From Bacteroidales bacterium UBA1757 (GTDB taxonomy: Bacteria > Bacteroidota > Bacteroidia > Bacteroidales > UBA1402): a stretch of DNA of 16,058 bases. The stretch's first letter is position 1. Each line of letters starts with the position of its first letter. Location: the NCBI GenBank assembly GCA_002315625.1, contig DCHH01000119.1:1-16058 (forward strand). The letters run 5' to 3'. A program made the translations under genes and the position numbers. Below the pieces are notes generated by a model. The model was not told where the DNA came from, did not search any database, and saw only the letters and a program-made list of their open reading frames with translations. Below are positions 7,177 to 14,850 of the stretch, piece after piece.

Positions 7177-7210
7177 GGGCCATCTCGGGATGCCCCGAGA
7201 TGGCCCTTTT
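7177..7210 (+). terminator. Intrinsic terminator reading rightwards
   Basis: A 13-bp perfect stem (GGGCCATCTCGGG at 7177-7189 with 7194-7206) closes an ATGC loop and is followed by TTTT (7207-7210). No + strand gene lies just upstream; it may shield the tRNA-Gly region from rightward transcription or end an unrecognised transcript. Confidence 0.6.
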
Positions 7211-7265
7211 GTGTGCTGAAAATGGGTCATTGAAAGCTAGCTTTCATGCCCCATTTTCAGCACAC

Positions 7266-7292
7266 AAAAGCGGTCTGGCACTGCCAGACCGC
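7266..7292 (-). terminator. Intrinsic terminator of tRNA-Gly
   Basis: Read leftwards, a 10-bp stem (GCGGTCTGGC with GCCAGACCGC, 7292-7283 and 7279-7270) with a 3-nt loop is followed directly by TTTT (7269-7266). It begins 11 nt after the 3' end of tRNA-Gly and is the natural end of that transcript. Confidence 0.75.
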
Positions 7293-7302
7293 CTCAACTT
7301 TG

Positions 7303-7375
7303 AGCGGAAAACGGGGCTCGAACCCGCGACCCTCAGCTTGGGAAGCTGATGCTCTGCCAACTGAGCTACTTCCGC
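7303..7375 (-). tRNA. tRNA-Gly (anticodon CCC)
   Basis: The 73-nt minus-strand sequence folds into a standard cloverleaf: acceptor GCGGAAG with TTTCCGC (one G-U pair), D arm GCTC/GAGC, anticodon stem TCAGC/GCTGA with loop TTCCCAA, T arm GCGGG-TTCGAAC-CCCGT. The anticodon CCC reads the glycine codon GGG, and discriminator base U73 fits bacterial tRNA-Gly. CCA is not encoded, so it is added after transcription. A near-perfect promoter precedes it and a terminator follows. Confidence 0.97.
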
Positions 7376-7388
7376 CTGAATGATGACG

Positions 7389-7420
7389 CAAAAGTAAGGC
7401 AGAGGAATGAAATCTGCAAA
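7389..7420 (-). promoter_or_regulatory. tRNA-Gly promoter (-33 TTTG, -7 TACTTTTG)
   Basis: On the minus strand TTTG (7420-7417) is followed after 20 bp by TACTTTTG (7396-7389), which matches both halves and the spacing of the Bacteroidetes sigma-A consensus. Transcription would start a few bases before the tRNA 5' end at 7375. It is the best promoter in the window. Confidence 0.78.
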
Positions 7421-7472
7421 TCTTCGGTTGAAAAAATGGTCGGATCCTATAAATGGTTACGGCATAAAAAAG

Positions 7473-8771
7473 TTATGGTTTCGTGATGCCGATTGCTTTG
7501 GTCCAAGAGGTCTGGTACCACTCCCTGTTGTAGATTGTGTAACGCTCTCTGCTGCTATCTGTCCTTGGGATGTAGGAGGAAAGGCCGCAGACGGGGTGGG
7601 TGAAAGGTATCCACTGCCAGGAGCTGTATGAGTCGAAGCAACTATAAAATTTCTGAGTATGAGCAGTATAAATGATAGTCTTTGACAACTGGTCCGAAAA
7701 ATCCTCGTATGCCGTCAGGATGCTGTCTCGCCTTGACTCTGAAAACTTTTCGATATCGTTTAAACCTACGGCATCTGAAAAATAGCCTTCTAAGTCGTAG
7801 AAAACGGGAGGCAGACCATTATCGAGATGCTGTATGGAGTTGAAATCTGGTTTCTGTAACTTGCCGGGAAGGAAAAGACTGACCATGCCGGCAGCACTTT
7901 CAGCCAAATCGTCAAGGGTTGACATATCGACCATGCACATTGAGGCTGACGGATAGTCGGGGTCTTTGAAATACCTGTCCATATATGCAATACAGACATT
8001 CAATACCCCGGTCTTGACATCCTTTTCAAATAAATCACTGATGATTGAACCGTACGGATAGCCGTCCTGCATGATTTCAGTCGGAGAACCTGCCCAATAA
8101 TGGCAGCAGTTACGAAGTTCGTAGAGTGCCTCGACAGATGCCCCGAAGCATGCATCCATAAGGATATATTCCCATTTGAAATTTTCAAGTGCACTTCTGA
8201 GGTCTTGAATATCCAAGGAATGGTAGGAGTTGTCGATACCGAACCATTTGGTCAGCTTCCCAGTCTTTGCACTGCGCAGGAGATTGTCACCAGAGGACTT
8301 TGTCTTAGTCAGAGCCTCAATCGGAAGCCATCCCTGTCCGTGCGACCAGAGCACCAGACCGTACTCTTTGGCCGGAGCAAGCTCCTGGGCATCGCTGAGA
8401 ACCTGCTTCATGAAACTTGTAGTTAGAGTGTTACCCTTTGCATAACTCTTCAGCAGTACGGTGTCAGCCACGAACCATTGCTTTGCTCCGCTGCCCGGAA
8501 CAACCCTCAGCAGACGGGGCAGGCGGGGGGTGCTGCCGTTCAGGAAAATCAGCAGTTCGTTATTCGTCCCGATTTCCTTTTCGGTAGCATTGGCCAGCAG
8601 TGAGTCAATGTTTTCGCATGCACTCGAATAGAGATTGTTGTTGGCTTCCAGATAGATGATGACAGTCCGCTGTGTCTCCTTGGGCTCCACAGGTTCTTCC
8701 GGTTTGCAGCAACTGATGAAAGATGCCAGTAACCAAATGAGTGTCAGAAGAAAAGGAATCAGTCTATTCAT
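7473..8771 (-). CDS. Clostripain-family (C11) cysteine peptidase, lipoprotein
   Basis: A 432-residue protein with a lipoprotein signal: hydrophobic stretch, then FISCCKPEEPVEPKE, with the lipidated Cys at 21 (or 22). The C11 family catalytic pair is visible: His144 in LVLWSHGQGW and Cys208 in ILMDACFGASVEALYEL, within the fold's HG and DAC motifs. Substrate and cleavage specificity cannot be read from the sequence; clostripain itself cuts after Arg. Its ATG overlaps the stop of the HAD phosphatase gene (8-nt overlap ATGAATAG), so it is translated from the end of the pgi operon, likely by coupling. Base composition looks more A+T-rich than in the housekeeping genes upstream, hinting at later addition. 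A role in surface protein processing or host/peptide degradation is only inference. Confidence 0.85.
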   Translation of the reverse strand: MNRLIPFLLTLIWLLASFISCCKPEEPVEPKETQRTVIIYLEANNNLYSSACENIDSLLANATEKEIGTNNELLIFLNGSTPRLPRLLRVVPGSGAKQWFVADTVLLKSYAKGNTLTTSFMKQVLSDAQELAPAKEYGLVLWSHGQGWLPIEALTKTKSSGDNLLRSAKTGKLTKWFGIDNSYHSLDIQDLRSALENFKWEYILMDACFGASVEALYELRNCCHYWAGSPTEIMQDGYPYGSIISDLFEKDVKTGVLNVCIAYMDRYFKDPDYPSASMCMVDMSTLDDLAESAAGMVSLFLPGKLQKPDFNSIQHLDNGLPPVFYDLEGYFSDAVGLNDIEKFSESRRDSILTAYEDFSDQLSKTIIYTAHTQKFYSCFDSYSSWQWIPFTHPVCGLSSYIPRTDSSRERYTIYNREWYQTSWTKAIGITKP

Positions 8772-9507
8772 CGTTTTTCAAACTGAAAGGAGTTGCAATT
8801 AAAGGCAATGATGTGGCCAGTTCGCCCATGCTGTGAAGCAGAACATCACAACCGGCATCATAAAGGACCTGGTCGTCAAGGGGTCCGGTGTTGACGGCAA
8901 CGGTGAAAACCCCGGCTGCCTTTGCGGCCTGAACCCCAAGAGGGGCATTCTCAATAACAATGGCTTCAAAGGGTTGGGCATTGCCCTTTTCAAGACCTTT
9001 CAGATATGGCTCGGGAAACGGTTTTCCTTGTTTCACATCGAAGGCTGTTACCATTCTCTCTGTAGTGAAATGGCCCGGAAAAAACTTCTCAATCCGCCCC
9101 AGCAGCAGCTTTTGGCCTGAACCTGTCACAAGAATCCGGTTCATGCCGAAATCTCGGATGGCATCCAGAGCCTCTTTTGCACCGTTCATGACCTTCGCTT
9201 CAGGCAAAGAGTCGAAAAGGGTGGCTTTCCGGTAGTAGAGGTCCTGTACCTCCTCGTCGGTAGGTTCACGGTGGAAGAATCTGCGGTAGAGGATTTCAAT
9301 TGTCCCCCTGCCGGTACGTCCTTCGTGCATATAAGCCTCCTTCTCCTCAATGACTATGCCATTGTCGGAAAGGACTTTCAGCCAGCTTTTTGCATGATTG
9401 GGCATCGAGTCAAAGAGCACTCCGTCCATGTCGATAAGGGCGACTTTCGGACAAAAGCGCGCATGACCGTGCTCCAGAAGATATTTCCGTTTTGCTTCTT
9501 CGAACAT
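8764..9507 (-). CDS. HAD-superfamily phosphatase (beta-phosphoglucomutase-like)
   Basis: A 247-residue cytosolic protein with all haloacid-dehalogenase motifs: nucleophile Asp26 and Asp28 in DMDGVLFDS, Thr128 in LVTGSGQK, Lys162 in KQGKPFPEP, and acidic motif IENAPLG (Glu186, with Asn187 where many relatives have Asp). An alpha-helical cap (~residues 36-100) sits between motifs I and II, as in the beta-phosphoglucomutase/phosphoglycolate phosphatase group. It probably removes phosphate from a small sugar or related phosphate; the substrate is unknown. It lies 15 nt after pgi and overlaps the peptidase gene by 8 nt. The position beside pgi suggests sugar-phosphate metabolism or housecleaning, which is inference. 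Confidence 0.9.
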   Translation of the reverse strand: MFEEAKRKYLLEHGHARFCPKVALIDMDGVLFDSMPNHAKSWLKVLSDNGIVIEEKEAYMHEGRTGRGTIEILYRRFFHREPTDEEVQDLYYRKATLFDSLPEAKVMNGAKEALDAIRDFGMNRILVTGSGQKLLLGRIEKFFPGHFTTERMVTAFDVKQGKPFPEPYLKGLEKGNAQPFEAIVIENAPLGVQAAKAAGVFTVAVNTGPLDDQVLYDAGCDVLLHSMGELATSLPLIATPFSLKNDE

Positions 9508-9522
9508 TCTTACAGAAAGATT

Positions 9523-10863
9523 TTACAGCCGTTTACGGATTGCAGCGCTCTGCTCCTCGTAGCCGGGCTTTTCAAGAAGGGCAAACATATTGCGCTTGTA
9601 GTCCTCCACACCGGGCTGGTCGAACGGGTTGATACCCATGACATAACCGCTTATACCGCAGGCTTTTTCGAAGAAATACATCATCTCTCCGAGGTAGTAT
9701 TCGTTCAGTTTGGGAAGCACGACCTTGATATTGGGGACACCTCCATCGACGTGGGCAATCTGGGTGCCGAGTTCTGCCATCTTGTTGACCTCGTCAACGC
9801 GCTTTCCGGCCAGATAGTTCAGACCGTCAAGGTTCTGCTCGTCAGTGGGAACCACCATCTTGCCGTTTGGAGAAGCGATAGATACGACAGTCTCGAAAAT
9901 GATGCGTTCGCCCTGCTGAATCCACTGGCCCATAGAGTGGAGGTCGGTGGTCAGATCGACGCTGGCGGGGAAGAGACCCTTGTTCTCCTTGCCCTCGCTC
10001 TCACCGTAGAGCTGCTTCCACCATTCCGATACGTAGTGGAGTTTCGGATGATAGTTGGCAAGAATTTCAATCTTCTTGCCAGAAGCATAAAGTGCCTGAC
10101 GTGCAGCGGCATATTGCATCGAAAGGTTGGTGTCAAATCCGGTAGCGCACTGTTTTTCCATTTCAACGGCACCGGCCACCAAAGCCTTGATGTCGTAGCC
10201 GGCAACGGCGATAGGAAGCAGACCGACCGGGGTCAGGACTGAGTAGCGTCCGCCCACGCTGTCGGGAATGACGTAGGTCTTGTAGCCTTCCTGATTGGCC
10301 AGGGTGCGCAGGGCACCGCGACGGGCATCGGTGATGGCAACTATACGACGGCATGCCTCTTCCTTGCCTACCATATTGACTAGCAGGGTCTTGAGCAGAC
10401 GGAATGCGAGAGCCGTTTCGGTGGTCGTACCCGATTTTGAGATATTGATTATACCGAACTGCTTTTCCTGAAGGTATTCAGTCAGTTCTGAGAGGTAGTC
10501 TTCGCTGATATTGTGGCCGGCAAAGAGAATCGTGGGATTCTTCCTGACATCACGTTTTAGCCAGCTGAAAGAGTTGTTCAAAGCGTCAATGACAGCCTTG
10601 GCTCCGAGATAGCTTCCGCCGATACCGGCTACGACAACCACGTCGCAACGATCATGCAGTGATTTTGCCGTGGCTAAAACGTCATCGAGGAATTCTTCTG
10701 AAATGCAAGAGGGAAGATGCAGCCAGCCAAGGAAATCGGCACCTTTGCCATTGCCGTCTTCCAACATTTTCTGGGCAGCCTCACATGATGACTTGTAGCT
10801 TTGAACGGTCTCTTTCGAAACGAAACCATAGACTTTGTCGAGTTGAAGGGAAATGTTTTCCAT
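9523..10863 (-). CDS. pgi: Glucose-6-phosphate isomerase
   Basis: Interconverts glucose 6-phosphate and fructose 6-phosphate in glycolysis and gluconeogenesis. At 446 residues it belongs to the short bacterial form of the family (about 445, against about 550 in E. coli). Visible motifs are GGSYLGAK, the phosphate-binding NISKSGTTTETALAF, the first signature DSVGGRYSVLTPVGLLP, the GESEGK loop at 287-292 with conserved glutamates, SVDLTTDLHSMGQWIQ, and the second signature NPFDQPGVEDYK ending at Lys423. It lies 51 nt after gpsA, the longest gap inside the operon, with no promoter box seen there, and 15 nt before the HAD gene. Confidence 0.97.
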   Translation of the reverse strand: MENISLQLDKVYGFVSKETVQSYKSSCEAAQKMLEDGNGKGADFLGWLHLPSCISEEFLDDVLATAKSLHDRCDVVVVAGIGGSYLGAKAVIDALNNSFSWLKRDVRKNPTILFAGHNISEDYLSELTEYLQEKQFGIINISKSGTTTETALAFRLLKTLLVNMVGKEEACRRIVAITDARRGALRTLANQEGYKTYVIPDSVGGRYSVLTPVGLLPIAVAGYDIKALVAGAVEMEKQCATGFDTNLSMQYAAARQALYASGKKIEILANYHPKLHYVSEWWKQLYGESEGKENKGLFPASVDLTTDLHSMGQWIQQGERIIFETVVSIASPNGKMVVPTDEQNLDGLNYLAGKRVDEVNKMAELGTQIAHVDGGVPNIKVVLPKLNEYYLGEMMYFFEKACGISGYVMGINPFDQPGVEDYKRNMFALLEKPGYEEQSAAIRKRL

Positions 10864-10914
10864 ATTGTAAGTTTTATAATTTTGAATCTGTACGGATTTG
10901 TTCCATTCGCTATC

Positions 10915-11922
10915 CTAATGCAGGTGCTGGCTAAGCAGCTTGATTTCAATGCTTGGGGCAATCCGTTCGTATAGCACTCCATAGACTGCCTCAAGAATGG
11001 GCATATCGACATGGAATTTACTGTCGTTCAGCTGCTTGATGCACTTTGTGCCATAATACCCTTCGGCAATCATCTCCATTTCGATTTGGGCCGTCTTGAC
11101 GGAGTAGCCCTTGCCGATCATTGTGCCGAAAGTGCGGTTGCGGCTATACTTGGAGTAGGAGGTCACCAGAAGGTCGCCGAGATAGACGGAATTGACAATG
11201 TCGCGGGTGAATCCCGGGCAGGCCACCTCCACGAAGCGGTTCATCTCTTTGATGGCATTGGCCACCAGCACGGCCTGGAAATTGTCGCCGTACTTGAGAC
11301 CGTTGCAAATACCTGATGCAATGGCATATACATTCTTGAGTGTCGAACCGTACTCGATGCCCAATATATCATCAGTAGTGGTCGTATGTATGAAACGGCA
11401 ATTAAAGCAGGAAGCCATTTTTTCGGCAAGAGACGTGTCGCAGCTTGCGAACGTCAGGTAGGAGAGGCGCTCGAAGGCAACCTCCTCAGCATGACAGGGT
11501 CCGCCAAGTGCGCAGATATGGTCGTAAGGGACGTTGAAGATTTCGTTCAAATACTGCGATACGGGCATGTACTCGTCCGGAACGATACCCTTGATGGCTG
11601 TCAGGACATACTTGTCGGCCATTGCATCCGCCCGTACCGTGCGCAGAGTCGGCTTGAGGTATGGGGAAGGAGTTGCCATAACAAGAGTGTCGGAATTGTT
11701 TATGGCAACATTCAGATTGGAGAAGAAGCGTATCCGGGAGGTGTCGTACTCGACTTGCGAAAGGTACGACGGGTTATGCCCTGTCTGTTTGAACTGCTGG
11801 ATAACCAAAGGCTTACGGATGTACCAGTGGATTTTGCGCCTTCCGTCTGAGAGCAGAATCTTGGCTATTGCACTAGCCCAGCTGCCGCTTCCTACAACAC
11901 ATATCCTTCCTGGAAATTCCAT
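10915..11922 (-). CDS. gpsA: Glycerol-3-phosphate dehydrogenase [NAD(P)+]
   Basis: Reduces dihydroxyacetone phosphate to sn-glycerol 3-phosphate, the backbone for phospholipids. The 335-residue protein starts with a Rossmann nucleotide-binding segment, GSGSWASA at 11-18; then come VTAxKGI-type VLTAIKGI (Lys111), ALGGPCHAEEVA, and the catalytic-lysine motif GSTLKNVYAIASG (Lys196), followed by YGDNFQAVLVANAIKEM and the C-terminal SRNRTFGTMIGKGYS region. It begins 6 nt after the lysS stop, so the two are cotranscribed. Together with pgi downstream it forms a central carbon/lipid precursor unit. Confidence 0.96.
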   Translation of the reverse strand: MEFPGRICVVGSGSWASAIAKILLSDGRRKIHWYIRKPLVIQQFKQTGHNPSYLSQVEYDTSRIRFFSNLNVAINNSDTLVMATPSPYLKPTLRTVRADAMADKYVLTAIKGIVPDEYMPVSQYLNEIFNVPYDHICALGGPCHAEEVAFERLSYLTFASCDTSLAEKMASCFNCRFIHTTTTDDILGIEYGSTLKNVYAIASGICNGLKYGDNFQAVLVANAIKEMNRFVEVACPGFTRDIVNSVYLGDLLVTSYSKYSRNRTFGTMIGKGYSVKTAQIEMEMIAEGYYGTKCIKQLNDSKFHVDMPILEAVYGVLYERIAPSIEIKLLSQHLH

Positions 11923-11928
11923 AGCTTT

Positions 11929-13458
11929 TTACTCCTGATTGTTGTCTTGAACTTTTTCGGGGCGCATCTGCGGGAAAAGCAGTACTTCCTGGATTGTCGA
12001 TTGGCCGGTGAGCAGCATAACCAGACGGTCCATGCCGATGCCCATGCCGGAGGTCGGGGGCATACCGTATTCGAGGGCGCGGAGGAAGTCCTGGTCGATG
12101 TACATAGCCTCGTCGTCACCCTTTTCGCTCAGGCGAAGCTGCTCCTGGAAGCGCTCTCGCTGGTCAATCGGGTCGTTGAGCTCGCTGTATGCGTTGGCCA
12201 GTTCCTTGCCGTTGACAAACAGTTCGAAACGCTCCGTCAGATTGGGATTGTTGCGGTGACGCTTTGTCAGCGGTGACATCTCGATTGGGTAGTCGGTAAT
12301 GAAGGTGGGCTGGATAAGCTTGCCTTCGCATGTGGTGCCGAAAAGTTCGTCAATGAGCTTACCCTTGCCCATGGTGGGATTCTCCTCAACCTGATACTTG
12401 CGGCAGAGCTGGCGGATTGCATCCTCGTCCATATTGGAAATGTCTTCGCCGGTGGCCTCCTTGATGGCATCGGTCATGGTCAGGCGGCGGAACGGAGCCT
12501 TGAACGAAATCACGTTGTCGCCGTTTTTCACTTCCGTTGTACCGAGGACATCGTTGCAGATACGCTCAAGCATCTGCTCGGTGAAGTTCATCATCCAGTT
12601 GTAGTCCTTGTAGGAAACATAGATTTCCATGCAGGTGAACTCAGGGTTATGGGTGCGATCCATACCCTCATTGCGGAAGTTGCGCGAGAACTCATAGACT
12701 CCTTCAAAACCGCCGACAATCAGGCGCTTGAGGTAGAGCTCGTCGGCAATACGCAGGTACAGGGGAATATCCAGAGCATTGTGATGGGTCACGAAAGGAC
12801 GGGCAGCAGCACCTCCGGGGATGGCTTGCAGAACGGGAGTGTCAACTTCCAGATAGCCATGCTCGTTGAAGAAGGAACGCATCGAGTTGAAAATGCCGGT
12901 GCGCTTGATGAAGATGTCCTTAACCCCTTCGTTGACAACCAGATCGACATAGCGCATGCGGTAGCGGAGCTCCGGGTCACTGAAAGCGTCATAGACAACG
13001 CCGTCCTTCATTTTTACAATAGGAAGGGGACGGAGAGTCTTGGACAGCACGGTCAGACTCTGGGCATGAATAGAGATTTCGCCAGTCTGTGTGCGGAACA
13101 CATAACCCTTGATTCCGACAAAGTCGCCGATGTCCAGAAGCTTCTTGAACACGGTGTTGTACAGTTCCTTATCCTCACCGGGGCAGATTTCGTCGCGGTT
13201 TACGTATATCTGGATACGCCCTTTCGAGTCCTTGAGCTCCATGAAGGAGGCCTTGCCCATAATGCGGCGGCTCATGACACGGCCGGCTACGCACACCTGG
13301 CGCTTGGGCTCCTCTTCATCTTTGAAGTTCTCCTTGATTTCGGTGGAGAAGGCATCGGTGGGGTACAATGCTGCGGGGAAAGGCTCTATGCCCATATCCC
13401 TGAGGGCCTGCATACTTTGGCGACGGCCCAATTCCTGTTCGCTGAGTTCCTGTTGCAT
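11929..13458 (-). CDS. lysS: Lysyl-tRNA synthetase, class II
   Basis: Charges tRNA-Lys with lysine. The 509-residue protein has the N-terminal OB-fold anticodon-binding domain (about 50-150, including VAGRVMSRRIMGKASFMEL) and a class II catalytic domain. Motif 2 surrounds Glu273 in the segment FRNEGMDRTHNPEFTCMEIY, and motif 3, GMGIGMDRL, has its arginine at 478. Length matches the E. coli enzyme (505). It lies 12 nt after hisS and 6 nt before gpsA in one operon. No frameshift or missing motif was seen. Confidence 0.97.
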   Translation of the reverse strand: MQQELSEQELGRRQSMQALRDMGIEPFPAALYPTDAFSTEIKENFKDEEEPKRQVCVAGRVMSRRIMGKASFMELKDSKGRIQIYVNRDEICPGEDKELYNTVFKKLLDIGDFVGIKGYVFRTQTGEISIHAQSLTVLSKTLRPLPIVKMKDGVVYDAFSDPELRYRMRYVDLVVNEGVKDIFIKRTGIFNSMRSFFNEHGYLEVDTPVLQAIPGGAAARPFVTHHNALDIPLYLRIADELYLKRLIVGGFEGVYEFSRNFRNEGMDRTHNPEFTCMEIYVSYKDYNWMMNFTEQMLERICNDVLGTTEVKNGDNVISFKAPFRRLTMTDAIKEATGEDISNMDEDAIRQLCRKYQVEENPTMGKGKLIDELFGTTCEGKLIQPTFITDYPIEMSPLTKRHRNNPNLTERFELFVNGKELANAYSELNDPIDQRERFQEQLRLSEKGDDEAMYIDQDFLRALEYGMPPTSGMGIGMDRLVMLLTGQSTIQEVLLFPQMRPEKVQDNNQE

Positions 13459-13470
13459 GGGTTCTTGTGT

Positions 13471-14847
13471 TTATCGGGCTGAAAGGACCTTGTCGATAGC
13501 CTCCTCAAAGGTATATGACGACTGTTCGCCCGATTGCATATTCTTAATCGTGATTCTGTTCTCTTTGATTTCGTTCTCGCCGGCTATGGCCATGAAGGCG
13601 ATGTGATTGGCATCGGCATAGCTGAACTGCTTTTTCAGCTTGCCCGCATCGGGATAGAGTTCGGTGCGGATACCTGCCTGACGCATTGCAGAAATGAGGG
13701 GCAGGCACCATGCGGTTTCATTTTCGCCGAAATTGGCAAACAGCACCTCGGTATATTTGAGCGATGACGCAGGGTAGAGGTCCAACTGGTTGAGGACATC
13801 GAAGATGCGGTCGGCACCAAAGGAAATGCCGACGCCCGAAACGTCAGGCATGCCGAAAACCCCGGTGAGGTTGTCGTAGCGGCCGCCGCCGGTAATGCTT
13901 CCCATAACGGCGTCCAGGGCCTTTACCTCGACGATGGCTCCGGTATAGTAGTTCAGACCGCGGGCCAGGGAAAGGTCAAGTTCCAACTGAGCCTGAATTG
14001 GCAGTCGGTCGAGCACACCTATTATATATGTAAGTTCATCAATTCCCTTAAGGCCGGTCTCTGAGGCTGCGAGAATGGTTTTGAGCGATTCAAGTTTCTC
14101 GGTATTGCTTCCCTGAAGCTCAAGAATGGGCTGGAGAGCTGCAATGGCCTCGGGCTTCACGCCGTTTTCGGCCAGTTCCTTGTTGACATTCTCCAAACCG
14201 ATTTTTTCCAGTTTGTCGATGGCGACGGTAATCTCTACAAGGTGCTGCTCTTCGCCCAATATTTCGGCTATTCCGCTCAGAATCTTGCGGTTATTGAGCT
14301 TGATGCAGATGCGTACCCCGAAACGCTTGAACACTTCGTCGATAATCTGAATCAGCTCCACCTCGTTCATAAGACTGTCACTGCCCACGATGTCGGCGTC
14401 GCACTGGTAAAATTCGCGGTAACGCCCTTTCTGCGGGCGGTCGGCACGCCAGACGGGCTGAATCTGATACCGTTTGAACGGGAAGGTCAGTTCGTTGCGG
14501 TGCATGACCACATAGCGGGCGAAAGGAACGGTAAGGTCGTAGCGTAACCCCTTCTCGCAGAAGAACTTGGTAAGCTTGGCAGAGTCGCGGCCGAGAAGCT
14601 GCTCGTCGGTAAGGGCCGACATGTAGTCGCCTGAATTCTGAATCTTGAAAAGAAGTTTGTCGCCTTCGTCACCATACTTGCCCATAAGGGTGCTGAGCTG
14701 TTCCATGGCCGGGGTCTCAATCGACTTGAAGCCGTAGAGCTCATAGACGCTTCGAATGGTGTTGAAGATATAGTTGCGCTTCGACATCTCCTCGGGGGAG
14801 AAGTCGCGCGTTCCTTTTGCTATTGATGGTTTCTGTACGGCAGCCAT
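13471..14847 (-). CDS. hisS: Histidyl-tRNA synthetase, class II
   Basis: Charges tRNA-His. The 458-residue protein starts AVQKPSIAKGTRDFSPEEM, with the family's KGTRDFxP element. Motif 2 is around Arg134 in PVWRADRPQKGRYREFYQCD, the histidine-specific motif LARGLNYYTG lies at 294-303, motif 3 is in GVGISFGADRIF, and a C-terminal anticodon-binding domain follows (LFANFGENE onward). It is somewhat longer than the E. coli enzyme (424). The start is 3 nt after the purA stop and the stop is 12 nt before lysS, so it is an internal gene of the operon. Confidence 0.97.
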   Translation of the reverse strand: MAAVQKPSIAKGTRDFSPEEMSKRNYIFNTIRSVYELYGFKSIETPAMEQLSTLMGKYGDEGDKLLFKIQNSGDYMSALTDEQLLGRDSAKLTKFFCEKGLRYDLTVPFARYVVMHRNELTFPFKRYQIQPVWRADRPQKGRYREFYQCDADIVGSDSLMNEVELIQIIDEVFKRFGVRICIKLNNRKILSGIAEILGEEQHLVEITVAIDKLEKIGLENVNKELAENGVKPEAIAALQPILELQGSNTEKLESLKTILAASETGLKGIDELTYIIGVLDRLPIQAQLELDLSLARGLNYYTGAIVEVKALDAVMGSITGGGRYDNLTGVFGMPDVSGVGISFGADRIFDVLNQLDLYPASSLKYTEVLFANFGENETAWCLPLISAMRQAGIRTELYPDAGKLKKQFSYADANHIAFMAIAGENEIKENRITIKNMQSGEQSSYTFEEAIDKVLSAR

Positions 14848-14850
14848 GAT

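Larger units (their letters stand above)
7166..7303. repeat. 138-bp inverted duplication enclosing two opposed terminators
   Basis: Outer arms TCAAAGTTGAGG (7166-7177) and its complement (7292-7303) are perfect over 12 bp. Inner arms of 20 bp, TTTTGTGTGCTGAAAATGGG (7207-7226) and its complement (7250-7269), are also perfect, and the similarity continues to a central palindrome TGAAAGCTAGCTTTCA (7231-7246) with one mismatch and one indel. Between outer and inner arms each side holds its own hairpin, and these two hairpins are unrelated in sequence. The right outer arm begins at the last base of tRNA-Gly. Confidence 0.85.

Noticed and set aside
6901..7233. + strand open frame of 110 codons in the intergenic block
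   Set aside because: Its translation runs through the tandem palindromes and into the terminator hairpin, so the protein would be a translated repeat; there is no promoter or family resemblance.
7292..7303. Integrase attachment site at the 3' end of tRNA-Gly
   Set aside because: The sequence repeated near the tRNA end is inverted, not direct, covers only one base of the tRNA, and no integrase is present.
9271..10242. Long + strand open frame (323 codons) opposite pgi and the HAD gene
   Set aside because: It is antisense to well-supported genes with all family motifs, spans the boundary of two of them, and has no recognisable domain; it follows from the codon bias of the opposite strand.
12649..13482. 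Long + strand open frame (277 codons) opposite lysS
   Set aside because: It lies wholly antisense to the intact lysS gene and into the end of hisS, with no motif or promoter of its own.
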